From contig NZ_KQ948772.1 in NCBI RefSeq assembly GCF_001514205.1, positions 296,705 through 360,704 of the forward strand: a DNA stretch of 64,000 nt, in the 5' to 3' direction. Numbering within the stretch: the first letter of the stretch is position 1; each line of letters begins with the position of its first letter. The position numbers and the translations under genes were made by a program. Shown here one piece after another: positions 1 through 8,116 of this stretch. The notes below the pieces were generated by a model, which did no database searches, was not told the DNA's origin, and worked only from the letters and a program-made list of their open reading frames with translations. The DNA comes from Streptomyces griseoruber. GTDB taxonomy: Bacteria; Actinomycetota; Actinomycetes; Streptomycetales; Streptomycetaceae.

Positions 1-144
1 CACCGGCCACTCGACGAGCGTGTAGATCATGCCGACGATCCAGCCGAGGCCCGCGAGCACGGCGAGGATCAGGGCGGCGTTGACGGCGCGCTCGACGGGC
101 CGGTCCGGGTCGGCGAGGGGCTTCGGGGCACGGTGCGTGGTCAT
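1..144 (-). CDS. Small membrane protein, partial (3' end outside window)
   Basis: Reading leftward from an ATG at 142-144 the frame stays open to base 1, giving 48 residues with no stop. The start is charged and proline-rich (MTTHRAPKPLADPDRPVER). A hydrophobic stretch follows at about residues 23-45 (AALILAVLAGLGWIVGMIY), so this is probably the first transmembrane helix of a short inner-membrane protein. A GCGAGG sequence about 8 bases upstream of the ATG can serve as ribosome-binding site. It runs in the same direction as the endonuclease V gene behind it, about 100 bases away. I do not recognise the family and the function is unknown. Codon bias supports real coding. Confidence 0.6.
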   Translation of the reverse strand, partial: MTTHRAPKPLADPDRPVERAVNAALILAVLAGLGWIVGMIYTLVEWPV

Positions 145-243
145 GGGCACAGCCTCGCCGCCGGCAGGCGGCGCCCACATCCGTACGGATACTCAGACGA
201 CGTACTCAGACGGGGTGCCCGTACGGCCCGTCAGGGCGGCTCG

Positions 244-939
244 TCAGGGCCCGCCCGTCGCCTCCCGGAGTGCCCGCCGGCACAGCGCGTCGGCCCTGCG
301 GGTCGTCTCCGGGAGACGGAACCGGGGCGTCAGGGCGAGAGTGTGGGCGCAGGCGGTCTCCAGGGTCGTGCGGTGGCCGACGGAGACGAAGACCGGCTTG
401 ACGTCCTGCCGGGTGCGCAGGGCCCGCCCCACCTCCTCGGCGCCCGCGAGCAGCGGCGAGGACGCTCCGCGCGGTGCGTCCGGGGCGTCGTACGTGAAGG
501 TGAACGGGTTCTTCGCGACGCCGATCGTGGGCAGGCCGGTGACGACTCCGAGGTGGCTCGCGAGGCCGAAGCGGCGCGGGTGGGCGAGGCCGTAGCCGTC
601 GCAGACGACCAGGCCGGGCGGGACGGGCAGGGCGTCCAGGGCCGCCAGCACGGTCGGGATCTCGCGGAAGGCGAGCAGACCGGGCACGTACGGGAACGAG
701 ATCCGGCCGACGGCGGTGGCCTCCGCGACGACGTCGAGGCTCGCCGCGTCCAGCACGACGGCCGCGGCCGCGACGACGTCCCGTTCGTCGTCGTAGGCGA
801 CGTCCACCCCCGTCACCCGGCCGGTCCCGGGCGGCGGGCCCGTCTCGTCGAGCAGCACGCGGACCCGCAGCTCGTCCTGGACGGCGCGGGCCTCCTCCTC
901 GGTCGCGGGCCAGCCCGCGGGAATGTCTACGGTCGTCAT
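244..939 (-). CDS. nfi: Endonuclease V (deoxyinosine 3'-endonuclease)
   Basis: The 231-residue product matches endonuclease V, which nicks DNA at the second phosphodiester 3' of deoxyinosine and starts repair of deaminated adenine. Visible hallmarks are the early GVDVAY segment carrying the first metal-binding Asp of the RNase-H-like fold, the family signature FPYVPGLLAFRE near residue 85, and the VVCDGYGLAHPRRFGLASHLG stretch with a further metal ligand and the His-rich loop, followed by IGVAKN. Length is normal for bacterial Nfi. The ATG at 937-939 gives the family-typical N-terminus. It appears monocistronic, with a small membrane protein gene downstream on the same strand. Family assignment is firm; activity is inferred from conservation. 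Confidence 0.93.
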   Translation of the reverse strand: MTTVDIPAGWPATEEEARAVQDELRVRVLLDETGPPPGTGRVTGVDVAYDDERDVVAAAAVVLDAASLDVVAEATAVGRISFPYVPGLLAFREIPTVLAALDALPVPPGLVVCDGYGLAHPRRFGLASHLGVVTGLPTIGVAKNPFTFTYDAPDAPRGASSPLLAGAEEVGRALRTRQDVKPVFVSVGHRTTLETACAHTLALTPRFRLPETTRRADALCRRALREATGGP

Positions 940-999
940 GGTGGTGACGAGCGTACGGCTCCCGCGCGCGGGCCCGCGATCAGGTCTCCCGGCGGCCCG

Positions 1000-1332
1000 T
1001 CAGCCCTTCCGGCCGTCCAGGGCGCGCTGCAACTGGCTCTTGTCCATGCTCGAACGGCCCTTGATGCCGCGCCGCCTGGCCTCCTCGTAGAGCTGGTCGT
1101 ACGTGGGCCCCTGGGCGCCCTTGCCTGACCTCAGTCCGCCCCGCCTGCCGGACGAGATGTCCTCGGTGGAGGTGCGGCTCGCGGTCTTCGACTCGCCGGA
1201 GCGGGCACGTTCCTTGTTGACCGTGCGCGCGGCGATCTCCTCCGCGCGGCGAGGGCTCTCGCCCCGGTCCCGCGCGCTCTCCTTGATGTGCTCGTACTGG
1301 CGCTCCCGCTTGGGGCTCGCACCGCGTGGCAT
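1000..1332 (-). CDS. Small basic hydrophilic protein, Rho-N/SAP-like C-terminus
   Basis: A 110-residue, highly charged protein without membrane segment or signal peptide. The first half is rich in Arg, Lys and Glu (KRERQYEHIKESARDRGES). The last 30 residues (YDQLYEEARRRGIKGRSSM, then DKSQLQRAL) look like the small helical Rho-N/SAP-like fold that binds nucleic acid. Streptomyces homologues are often labelled 'plasmid stabilization protein', a name the sequence does not justify. The ATG at 1330-1332 was chosen because the MPRGASPKRERQYEHIK start is the form I remember from the family. It lies downstream of the WD/Ycf48-like gene on the same strand. A nucleic-acid-binding role is inference only. 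Confidence 0.75.
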   Translation of the reverse strand: MPRGASPKRERQYEHIKESARDRGESPRRAEEIAARTVNKERARSGESKTASRTSTEDISSGRRGGLRSGKGAQGPTYDQLYEEARRRGIKGRSSMDKSQLQRALDGRKG

Positions 1333-1395
1333 GTGCGCTCACTCCCTCCGGCCGCGCTGGGCCTTCGTGTACGCGGTCCGGGTACCCCGGACCGG

Positions 1396-2505
1396 TCAGT
1401 TCTCCAGCCGTGCCGCCCGCCCTTGTTCGCCCGCCGCCCAGCAGCCGCCGCCGGGGGCGCAGTCGACGGTGTCGTAGGAGCCGGAGTCGAGGGTGCGCCA
1501 GGTGCGGCCGGCGTCGGTGGTGAGGTCGGTGCCGGTGGGGCCGACGGCGAGGGCGGCGGCGCGGCGGTGCGGGAGCCAGGTCACGCCGGAGCGGTAGGCG
1601 GGCGGCGCGGTGGCGGCGGGGCGCCAGGTGCGGCCCGCGTCGCCGGTGCCGGCGGCGGCGTCCGGGGAGGGCTGCCCGGCGCGGTAGTCGCCGCCGACGG
1701 CGAGGCCGTGCGTACGGTCGCGGAAGGCGAGGGCGAACACCCCGCGCGCGGGGTCGCCCGCGGGGACGGGGGTGTCGGCGGCGGTCCAGGTCAGTCCCCG
1801 GTCGGCGGAGTGCAGCACACGCGCGCGTGCCGCTCCGCCGGTGGCCAGCCACACGTCCCTCGGCCCGGAGGAGACCAGGCACTGGCCGCCGGCGGCGAAG
1901 CCGGCCTCGCCGTCCAGGGCGGCCGGCATGCCGGTGTCCGGCAGCACCGTCCAGGACCGGCCGCCGTCGGCGGTCGACAGGATGCGGAACCTTCCGTCCA
2001 CCGGATCGCTCATCGCGAGGCCGTGGCGGCGGTCGAAGAAGGTCATGCAGTCGTAGAACGCCTTCGCGTCGGTGTTGCGGAAGGACTCCGTCCAGGTCGC
2101 CCCGCCGTCGTCGGTGCGGTACACGCGCGAGGCCTCGCCCTCGCCGATCGCCAGCACCACCGCGCGGCGCGCGTCGAACGCCTCGATGTCGCGGAACTGC
2201 AGGTCGGCCGCGCCGGGCGGAGAGACGTCGCGCCAGCTCGCCCCGCCGTCGGTGGTGCGCAGCACGGTGCCCCGGGTGCCGGACAGCCACGCGGTGTGCC
2301 GGTCGACCGCGGACAGCCCGCGGAAGCGGACCGAGACGCTGCCGGTGTCCTTCGGCGCCCAGTGCGGATCGCCGTGCGCGTGGGCGGGTGCGGCGGGCAG
2401 CGTGGCCAGCGCCGCCGCGCAGGCCGCCGCCGCGGCGGCCCACGCCCTCCCCCGTGCAGTTCTTACCGTCCTTACCGTGCGTCGCGTCTTCCCCAAGCGC
2501 CTCAT
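1396..2505 (-). CDS. Secreted beta-propeller protein (Ycf48/BNR-repeat, sialidase-like fold)
   Basis: Product of 369 residues. It begins with a twin-Arg-like basic start and a long hydrophobic Ala-rich stretch ending PAAPAHAHG, a convincing secretion signal with an Ala-x-Ala cleavage site. The mature part carries repeated Asp-box/BNR motifs of the type TTDGGASW, TDDGGATW, STADGGRSW and TDAGRTW, spaced about 45-60 residues apart, as expected for a six- or seven-bladed propeller. These proteins are usually annotated 'oxidoreductase' or 'glycosyl hydrolase'; no catalytic sialidase Arg triad is evident. The ATG at 2503-2505 is preferred over an in-frame ATG 41 codons upstream because it places the signal peptide at the N-terminus. 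Likely an extracellular binding or assembly factor. Confidence 0.85.
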   Translation of the reverse strand: MRRLGKTRRTVRTVRTARGRAWAAAAAACAAALATLPAAPAHAHGDPHWAPKDTGSVSVRFRGLSAVDRHTAWLSGTRGTVLRTTDGGASWRDVSPPGAADLQFRDIEAFDARRAVVLAIGEGEASRVYRTDDGGATWTESFRNTDAKAFYDCMTFFDRRHGLAMSDPVDGRFRILSTADGGRSWTVLPDTGMPAALDGEAGFAAGGQCLVSSGPRDVWLATGGAARARVLHSADRGLTWTAADTPVPAGDPARGVFALAFRDRTHGLAVGGDYRAGQPSPDAAAGTGDAGRTWRPAATAPPAYRSGVTWLPHRRAAALAVGPTGTDLTTDAGRTWRTLDSGSYDTVDCAPGGGCWAAGEQGRAARLEN

Positions 2506-2730
2506 GGCGCGGGAAGCTAGCCCACGGCCCCGATGGCGTCCAGAGGGCCTCGGCCGCCTCGACCGCCCTGCCCGCAACGGCGGGAGAGGTGTGTCACTTC
2601 CCTGCATGAAGGCGGTGACCGAGGTCACTCGTCATCGGTGTGCACGGATCGGCCGGTTCCAGCGTCTCTTCCTGTATCCGGACGCCGTCCGGCCGGTAGT
2701 CCCTCACGTCGTCAGCAAGGGAGCAAGGCG

Positions 2731-3147
2731 TTGTCCACCGTCATCGAGCAGCCCGTTGAGGCCCGCCTGGTCGCCGCCGCGCCCCGGATGCCCAGCATCC
2801 CCGCCATGCTGCACTACGACCGGAGCGATCCGTTCGCCGTCCGGATGACCTTCCCGGCCCCCGCGACCCTGGAGGGCGTCGAGGTCTGCTGGACGTTCGC
2901 CCGTGATCTGCTCGCCGCCGGCCTCGAGCGGGCCGAGGGCCACGGCGACGTCCGTGTCCGGCCGTACGGGTACGACCGCACGGTGCTGGAGTTCCACGCC
3001 CCCGAGGGCACCGCCGTCGTGCACGTCCACTCGTCGGACATCCGCCGCTTCCTGAGCGCCAGCGGGGAACTGGTGCCGGTCGGTCTGGAGCACCTCCAGC
3101 TCGATCTGGACCACGACCTCGCGCAACTGATGCGGGACGCCTGCTGA
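2731..3147 (+). CDS. ssgD: SsgA-like sporulation/cell-division regulator, probably SsgD
   Basis: A 138-residue SsgA-like protein (SALP), a family found only in morphologically complex actinobacteria that guides septum and cell-wall synthesis. Family landmarks are the YDRSDPFAVRMTF segment near residue 30, the CWTFARDLLAAGL helix near residue 50, the GDVRVRPYGYDRTVLEF strand pair and the C-terminal LQLDLDHDLAQLM. The TTG at 2731 is the likely start: the GGGAGCAAGGCG just before it can act as ribosome-binding site, and MSTVIEQ is a typical SALP start. The ssgD assignment rests on remembered gene order (ABC-F, LigD-type polymerase, ligase and pca operon nearby). SsgD has been linked to lateral wall integrity; that role here is inferred. 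Confidence 0.88.
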   Translation: MSTVIEQPVEARLVAAAPRMPSIPAMLHYDRSDPFAVRMTFPAPATLEGVEVCWTFARDLLAAGLERAEGHGDVRVRPYGYDRTVLEFHAPEGTAVVHVHSSDIRRFLSASGELVPVGLEHLQLDLDHDLAQLMRDAC

Positions 3148-3162
3148 ACCGCGGGCGGCCGG

Positions 3163-3201
3163 TTTTAATCCTTTGACGGGGCTGTCGGCCCCTCCTATCG
3201 T
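3163..3201 (+). promoter_or_regulatory. Promoter of the ABC-F leader, WhiB7/WblC-type
   Basis: A near-perfect sigma-70-type promoter: TTGACG at 3173-3178, a 17-base spacer and TATCGT at 3196-3201. Immediately upstream of the -35, after three bases, sits an AT-rich block (TTTTAAT, 3163-3169) in otherwise very GC-rich DNA. Position and spacing match the AT-hook site used by WhiB7/WblC proteins with the housekeeping sigma factor on antibiotic-response genes. It points into the ABC-F leader. Confidence 0.7.
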
Positions 3202-3207
3202 CTGAAT

Positions 3208-3430
3208 CGGTCCTGTTGCCGTCGATTGGAGAAGGACGTTGCTCGTCTGAGGTCCTGAGACACCATGCCCCGCACCCGTGCGGGCGCTGCGTGCGACCTC
3301 GGCGTCTTCGAGCCGTCCCGAGCAACAGGGCTCTCCGTATGCCCGCGCTCCCGCTCCCGCGGTGGTCGCCGCCCTCCGGTGTCTCGACACGCGTATGCCC
3401 CTGACCGCACACGCACACCGCGAGGCCCCT
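3208..3430 (+). promoter_or_regulatory. Leader with MLV micro-ORF: candidate ribosome-mediated attenuator
   Basis: About 220 bases separate the predicted transcription start from the ABC-F start codon. Near the 5' end is a strong ribosome-binding site (GGAGAAGGA, 3228-3236) followed at 3239-3250 by a three-codon ORF TTG CTC GTC TGA (Met-Leu-Val-stop). The bases over its start (GTTGCTCG, 3238-3245) are exactly complementary to CGAGCAAC at 3319-3326. An overlapping segment CAACAGG (3323-3329) can instead pair with CCTGTTG at 3212-3218, and GAGCC at 3310-3314 with GGCTC at 3329-3333. Mutually exclusive pairings that include a micro-ORF are the hallmark of drug-sensing leaders of ABC-F genes. Stalling on MLV would change the fold. 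No U-run terminator was seen. Confidence 0.6.
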
Positions 3431-5053
3431 TTGACACGATCCATCACCTGCTCCTCCCTCTCCTTCTCCTGGCCCGACGGCACCGCCGTCCTCGACGGCC
3501 TGGACGTCTCCTTCGGCCCCGGCCGGACCGGGCTCGTCGGCGTCAACGGCTCCGGCAAGTCGACCCTGCTGAAGCTGGTCGCCGGGCTGCTGACCCCCAC
3601 CGAGGGCACCGTGCGCGTCTCCGGCGAGATCGGCCACCTGCCGCAGAACGTCACGCTCGACACCGGTCTGCGGGTCGACGACGTCCTCGGCATCGCCGTA
3701 CCGCGGGCCGCCCTGCACGCCATCGAGGCCGGCGACGCCTCGGAGGAGCACTTCGAAGCCCTCGGCGACGACTGGGACGTGGAGGAACGCGCCCTGGCCA
3801 CCCTGGGCGAGCTCGGCCTCGGCCACATCGGCCTGGACCGCACCGTCGGCGAGGTGTCCGGCGGCGAGTCGGTCCTGCTGCGGCTGGCCGCGCTGCTGCT
3901 GCGCCGCCCCGACGTCCTGCTGCTCGACGAACCCACCAACAACCTCGACCTCCACGCCCGGCGGCGGCTGTACGCGGCCGTGGAGTCCTGGCCGGGCGTG
4001 CTGGTCGTGGTCAGCCACGACCGGGAACTGCTGGAGCTCGTCGACCAGATCGCCGACCTGCGCGGCGGGGAGATCACCTGGTACGGCGGCACCTTCTCCG
4101 CCTACGAGGAGGCGCTCGCCGGCGAGCAGGAGGCGGCCGAGCGCATGGTGCGCGTCGCGGAGGCCGATCTGCGTCGGCAGAAGCGCGAACTGGCCGACGC
4201 CCAGGTCAAGCTCGCCCGCCGCAAGCGCTACGGGCAGAAGATGTTCGAACAGAAACGCGAGCCGAAGATCGTCATGGGGGCGCGTCGGCGCGCGGCGCAG
4301 GAGTCCGCGGGCAAGCACCGCATCCTGCACGAGGAACGCCTCACCGAGGCCAGGGAACGGCTCGACGAGGCCGCGGAGGCCGTACGGGACGACGACGAGA
4401 TCCGTGTGGAGCTGCCGTTCACGGCCGTCCCGCCGGGGCGTGAGGTCCTCACCCTGCGGGACCTGGAACTCGCGTACGGCGCGCGCGTGGCGGGCGGTCT
4501 CGACCTGCGCGGGCCGGAGCGCGTGGCGCTCGTCGGACGCAACGGCGCGGGCAAGACGACCCTGCTGCGCACCGTCGCCGGGGAGCTGGCGCCGGTCGCG
4601 GGCGAGGCACACGCGCACGTGCCGCTGCGGTTCCTGCCGCAGCGCCTGGACGTCCTGGACGACACGCTGACGGTCGCCGAGAACGTGGCGCGGTTCGCGC
4701 CGGCCGCCACGAACAACCGGGTCCGGGCCCGGCTCGCCCGGTTCCTGTTCCGGGGCGCCCGCGCGGACCAGAACGCGGGCACGCTGTCCGGCGGGGAGCG
4801 CTTCCGGGCGGCCCTGGCGGCCCTGATGCTCGCCGAGCCGGCCCCTCAGCTGCTGCTGCTGGACGAGCCGACGAACAACCTCGACATGGCGAGTGTGCGG
4901 CAGCTCACCACGGCCCTGGAGTCCTACGAGGGCGCCCTCGTCGTCGCCAGTCACGATCTGCCGTTCCTGGAGTCGATCGGGATCACCCGCTGGCTGCTGC
5001 TGGACGGGGAGTTGCGCGAGAGCAGCCTCGAGGAGGTGACGGACCCGGCCTAG
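3431..5053 (+). CDS. ABC-F ATPase, probable antibiotic-resistance ribosome protection factor
   Basis: A 540-residue soluble protein with two ABC ATPase domains and no membrane segments. Domain 1 has Walker A GVNGSGKST, signature VSGGE and Walker B LLLDEPTNNLD. A charged helical linker follows at about residues 215-310, rich in Arg, Lys and Glu. Domain 2 has Walker A GRNGAGKTT, signature LSGGE and again LLLLDEPTNNLD. This layout defines ABC-F proteins, which bind the ribosomal E site; the inducible ones eject peptidyl-transferase drugs. I place the start at TTG 3431 (MTRSITCSSLSFSW) because GAGG lies just before it and the longer reading would translate the structured leader. Leader and promoter type support drug induction; the drug class cannot be told from sequence. 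Confidence 0.9.
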   Translation: MTRSITCSSLSFSWPDGTAVLDGLDVSFGPGRTGLVGVNGSGKSTLLKLVAGLLTPTEGTVRVSGEIGHLPQNVTLDTGLRVDDVLGIAVPRAALHAIEAGDASEEHFEALGDDWDVEERALATLGELGLGHIGLDRTVGEVSGGESVLLRLAALLLRRPDVLLLDEPTNNLDLHARRRLYAAVESWPGVLVVVSHDRELLELVDQIADLRGGEITWYGGTFSAYEEALAGEQEAAERMVRVAEADLRRQKRELADAQVKLARRKRYGQKMFEQKREPKIVMGARRRAAQESAGKHRILHEERLTEARERLDEAAEAVRDDDEIRVELPFTAVPPGREVLTLRDLELAYGARVAGGLDLRGPERVALVGRNGAGKTTLLRTVAGELAPVAGEAHAHVPLRFLPQRLDVLDDTLTVAENVARFAPAATNNRVRARLARFLFRGARADQNAGTLSGGERFRAALAALMLAEPAPQLLLLDEPTNNLDMASVRQLTTALESYEGALVVASHDLPFLESIGITRWLLLDGELRESSLEEVTDPA

Positions 5054-5214
5054 GCGGGGCGGTCTCAGGAGGGGCACAGGCGGGCGCCAGGGGTTTTGTC
5101 CTGGTGGGCCCGCGCTGCATGATGGCGGACCGGCGCCGTGTCAGGGGCGCCGGTCGGACCTCCGGCGCGACCCGCCGGCCGGGCCCGAGCCACCGCTGAT
5201 TCGGAGACCCGTCC

Positions 5215-5991
5215 GTGCCCAGCAGGAAAGCCCTCGTCCGCCGCCCCGGCCCCCGCCTCGCCGAAGGGCTGGTGACCCACGTCGAGCGCGAGAAGATCGA
5301 TGTCGACCTCGCCCTCGAACAGTGGGAGGCGTACACGGAGACGCTGCGCGCGCACGGCTGGGAGACGATCGAGGTCGACCCGGCCGACGACTGCCCCGAC
5401 GCCGTGTTCGTCGAGGACACGGTGGTCATGTACAGGAACGTCGCCCTGATCGCGCGCCCCGGCGCCGAGTCCCGGCGCGAGGAGACCGACGGGGTCGAGG
5501 AGGCCGTGGCCCGCCTCGGCTGCTCGGTGAACTGGATCTGGGAGCCGGGCACCCTGGACGGCGGCGACGTCCTGAAGGTGGGCGACACGATCTACGTCGG
5601 CCGCGGCGGACGGACCAACGCCGCCGGGCTCCAGCAGGTGCGGGCGGCCTTCGAGCCGCTCGGGGCGCGGGTGGTCGCCGTACCGGTGAGCAAGGTGTTG
5701 CATCTGAAATCGGCGGTCACCGCGCTGCCCGACGGTACGGTGATCGGGCACATCCCCAAGGTGGACCGGCCCTCGCTGTTCCCCCGGTTCCTGTCGGTGC
5801 CCGAGGAGGCCGGGTCGCACGTGGTGCTCCTGGGCGGGCCGAAGCTGCTCATGTCGGCGACCGCGCCCCGGTCGGCCGAGCTCTTCGCCGACCTCGGCCT
5901 CGAGCCCGTCACGGTCGACATCGGCGAGTTCGAGAAGCTCGAGGGATGTGTGACATGCCTCTCGGTGCGACTGCGGGAGCTGTACGCCTGA
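5215..5991 (+). CDS. Dimethylarginine dimethylaminohydrolase-like (DDAH) protein
   Basis: A 258-residue member of the guanidino-group-modifying (amidinotransferase/DDAH/arginine deiminase) fold. DDAH converts N-omega-methylated arginines to citrulline plus methylamines. Landmarks are DAVFVEDTVVM near residue 65 (substrate-binding acidic residues), EPGTLDGGDVL near residue 108, the catalytic His in LHLKSAV near residue 163 and the C-terminal catalytic Cys in EGCVTCLS near residue 247. The order of acidic, His and Cys residues fits the family. GTG at 5215 is the start. It is followed by a stem-loop at 6039-6055, so it probably ends a short unit. The physiological substrate in Streptomyces is uncertain; arginine catabolism is the simplest guess. 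Confidence 0.88.
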   Translation: MPSRKALVRRPGPRLAEGLVTHVEREKIDVDLALEQWEAYTETLRAHGWETIEVDPADDCPDAVFVEDTVVMYRNVALIARPGAESRREETDGVEEAVARLGCSVNWIWEPGTLDGGDVLKVGDTIYVGRGGRTNAAGLQQVRAAFEPLGARVVAVPVSKVLHLKSAVTALPDGTVIGHIPKVDRPSLFPRFLSVPEEAGSHVVLLGGPKLLMSATAPRSAELFADLGLEPVTVDIGEFEKLEGCVTCLSVRLRELYA

Positions 5992-6038
5992 CCGGGTGAT
6001 CGAATCACCTTCCCGGCCCTGGGACCTGCGGATCCCGG

Positions 6039-6055
6039 GGGGTGTTCGACACCCC
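6039..6055 (+). terminator. Stem-loop after the DDAH gene
   Basis: GGGGTGT and ACACCCC form a perfect 7-bp stem closed by a three-base TCG loop, 48 bases after the DDAH stop codon. There is no U-run, which is common for Streptomyces terminators. Confidence 0.55.
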
Positions 6056-6109
6056 TCGAAATCCCTTGGGGAGCCCGGCTGATCAGCGATCTTTACAGCA
6101 CCCTTAACC

Positions 6110-6151
6110 TACGGCTTCGTAACCTACGGTTTCGTAGCCTACGATCCCGTA
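6110..6151. promoter_or_regulatory. Three tandem TACG-N4-CGTA palindromes, 15-bp period
   Basis: Three palindromes lie end to end before the desaturase: TACGGCTTCGTA (6110-6121), TACGGTTTCGTA (6125-6136) and TACGATCCCGTA (6140-6151). Their starts are exactly 15 bases apart, and boxes 2 and 3 extend to CTACG...CGTAG. Such dyads are typical of TetR-type lipid regulators. No TetR gene is adjacent, so the cognate factor is presumably encoded elsewhere. Their place 60-100 bases before the start codon implies direct control of the desaturase. Confidence 0.75.
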
Positions 6152-6210
6152 GGTTCCGGCAATCGCTCGCCGGAGTGTTCCGCTCCGTTTTCCGTCCCCT
6201 GGAGTACCTC

Positions 6211-7185
6211 GTGACGATCACCTCCCCTCACCTCGGCAGCCCCGCCGTCTGGACCGACGCCAAGCTGCTGTACGCACTCGAGGAAGTGGTCGAGACCGAA
6301 CTCAACCGGCATCTGAAGGTCGCCAAGGACTGGATGCCGCACGAGTACGTGCCCTGGAGCGACGGCCGCAACTTCCCCGGCCTCTTCGAGGACGGCGAGG
6401 CCTGGGACAAGGAGCAGTCCAAGGTCACCGAGATCGGCCGGATCGCGCTCGTGGTGAACCTCCTCACCGAGGACAACCTCCCCAGTTACCACCACGAGAT
6501 CGCCTCCCTGTTCGGCCGGGACGGCGCCTGGGGCACCTGGGTGCACCGCTGGACCGCCGAGGAGGGCCGCCACGGCATCGTGATGCGCGACTACCTGCTC
6601 GCCTCGCGCGCGGTGGACCCGGACAAGCTGGAGCGGTTCCGGATGGAACACATGAGCGAGGGCTTCGAGTCGGACAACCGCCACTCGATGCTGCACTCGG
6701 TCGCCTACGTCGCCTTCCAGGAGCTCGCGACCCGCATCTCGCACCGCAACACCGGCCACCAGTCCGGCGACCCGGTCTGCGACCGCATGCTGGCCCGGAT
6801 CGCGACCGACGAGAACCTGCACATGGTCTTCTACCGCAACCTGCTGAAGGCCGCGTTCGAGCTCGCCCCCGACCTCACCATGCAGGCCGTGCGGGACGTC
6901 ATCGTGAACTTCCGGATGCCCGGCCACGGCATGCCCGGCTTCGAGCGGTTCGCCGCGCAGATGGCCATCGGCGAGGTCTACAACCTGCGCATCCACCACG
7001 ACGACGTCCTCCAGCCCGTGCTGCGCCACCTGAAGGTCATGGACATCGACGGCCTCGGCGCCGACGGCCGCCAGGCCCAGGAGGAGCTGGGTCTGTTCCT
7101 GGGCGGCCTGGACTCGGAGGCGGCGAAGTTCGACGAGAAGCTGGCGGCGCGCAAGGCGCGCATGGCGGCGCGCGCCGGGGCCTGA
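6211..7185 (+). CDS. Acyl-[acyl-carrier-protein] desaturase (soluble di-iron)
   Basis: A 324-residue soluble ferritin-like di-iron desaturase (FA_desaturase_2/DesA type), which introduces a cis double bond into acyl-ACP for membrane unsaturation. The metal ligands are visible: the early glutamate region ALEEVVETELNRHLK, the first E-x-x-H motif in TAEEGRHGIVM near residue 120, and the second in TDENLHMVFY near residue 205. There are no membrane helices, which separates it from the integral desaturases. GTG 6211 is preferred as start because GGAG lies 6 bases upstream; a GTG 12 codons earlier has no ribosome-binding site. Expression is probably controlled by the three tandem palindromes upstream. 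Redox partners are not in the window. Confidence 0.92.
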   Translation: MTITSPHLGSPAVWTDAKLLYALEEVVETELNRHLKVAKDWMPHEYVPWSDGRNFPGLFEDGEAWDKEQSKVTEIGRIALVVNLLTEDNLPSYHHEIASLFGRDGAWGTWVHRWTAEEGRHGIVMRDYLLASRAVDPDKLERFRMEHMSEGFESDNRHSMLHSVAYVAFQELATRISHRNTGHQSGDPVCDRMLARIATDENLHMVFYRNLLKAAFELAPDLTMQAVRDVIVNFRMPGHGMPGFERFAAQMAIGEVYNLRIHHDDVLQPVLRHLKVMDIDGLGADGRQAQEELGLFLGGLDSEAAKFDEKLAARKARMAARAGA

Positions 7186-7264
7186 CACCCGGGCTGGAAC
7201 CACCGAGAAGGGGCGTACCGAAACAGCGGTGCGCCCTGTCGGCGCTGTGCGGCATCATGCCGCC

Positions 7265-8098
7265 ATGCTCGACGACACCACGCGACTGGCGGTCGGCCTC
7301 CTGCTGGACCTGACCGACGACGACACCGCGGCCCGCGTCCGGGCGCGCATCGGGCTGCACTCCGGCGAACCGTCCCGACTGGCCCGGCGGCGGATCCGAC
7401 GGGCCTGGAACTGGTCCCCCGTACCGTCGTCCGTCGCGCTGTGGACACTGGAACAGGACGACCCGCAGCTGAACGCCCTGGTCTGGCCCCACCTGGGCAG
7501 GAACACGGGCCTGCGGCGGGCCGTCGTGCGCGGGCTGCCCTTCGGCCCCGGCCGCACGGCGCCCGTGCCGGTGGATCCCAAGCTGGCGGGTGAGGAACCC
7601 GAGATCCCCGGGAGTTACGTCCGCCACGGCCTCGTGGGCGCCCTGCGCGCGGTGGACTCCATGTCCCGGGCCCGCGCGGCCAGCTCCATGGTGCTGACCC
7701 GGGAGGACTGGTCGACGGTCGCCGAGGCGGACGCCGAACAGCCACTGCCGGGCTACACCCGCTGGGTGCTCTCGATACGCCCGGACTGTCCGCCCGCGCT
7801 GCGCGCCCGGTTCGGCACGCACGCCAAGTTCACGCACCGGCTGCGGCAGGCGGGCGTGCTGGACGGGCCCGCCGCGTACGCGACCGGCCACGGCCCGGCG
7901 GTCCGCGTCCTCGAAGTCCTCGCCATGGGCCGTCTGATGTTCCCGGCCCGGGTCCCCGACGCCGAGCGCGCCCTGCGCCCGCTCGTCCACCGCCACCTCG
8001 GCAACCGTGAGGAGGCCTGGGCCGTGCTGGCCCAGATCGCCGAGACCTTCCACGGAACGGCCCCGGAGCTGCTGATGACGGCGGGAGCCCTCGCCTGA
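7265..8098 (+). CDS. Conserved hypothetical protein
   Basis: A 277-residue soluble protein without signal peptide, membrane helix or known catalytic motif. It starts at ATG 7265 (MLDDTTRLAVGLLLDLTDDD). It is rich in Arg and Trp (RRRIRRAWNWSP) and has a helical C-terminal half with PDAERALRPLVHRHLG and WAVLAQIAETFHG. It follows the desaturase by 79 bases on the same strand and is followed within 20 bases by the tRNA-like gene on the opposite strand. I recall homologues in Streptomyces but no assigned function. Codon use is like the neighbours. Confidence 0.75.
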   Translation: MLDDTTRLAVGLLLDLTDDDTAARVRARIGLHSGEPSRLARRRIRRAWNWSPVPSSVALWTLEQDDPQLNALVWPHLGRNTGLRRAVVRGLPFGPGRTAPVPVDPKLAGEEPEIPGSYVRHGLVGALRAVDSMSRARAASSMVLTREDWSTVAEADAEQPLPGYTRWVLSIRPDCPPALRARFGTHAKFTHRLRQAGVLDGPAAYATGHGPAVRVLEVLAMGRLMFPARVPDAERALRPLVHRHLGNREEAWAVLAQIAETFHGTAPELLMTAGALA

Positions 8099-8116
8099 GC
8101 ACGGCCGAGGAGGGGG

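Noticed and set aside
3278..3430. A 51-codon N-terminal extension of the ABC-F protein starting at 3278
   Set aside because: It translates the structured leader, has no ribosome-binding site and no counterpart in the family; TTG 3431 with GAGG fits better.
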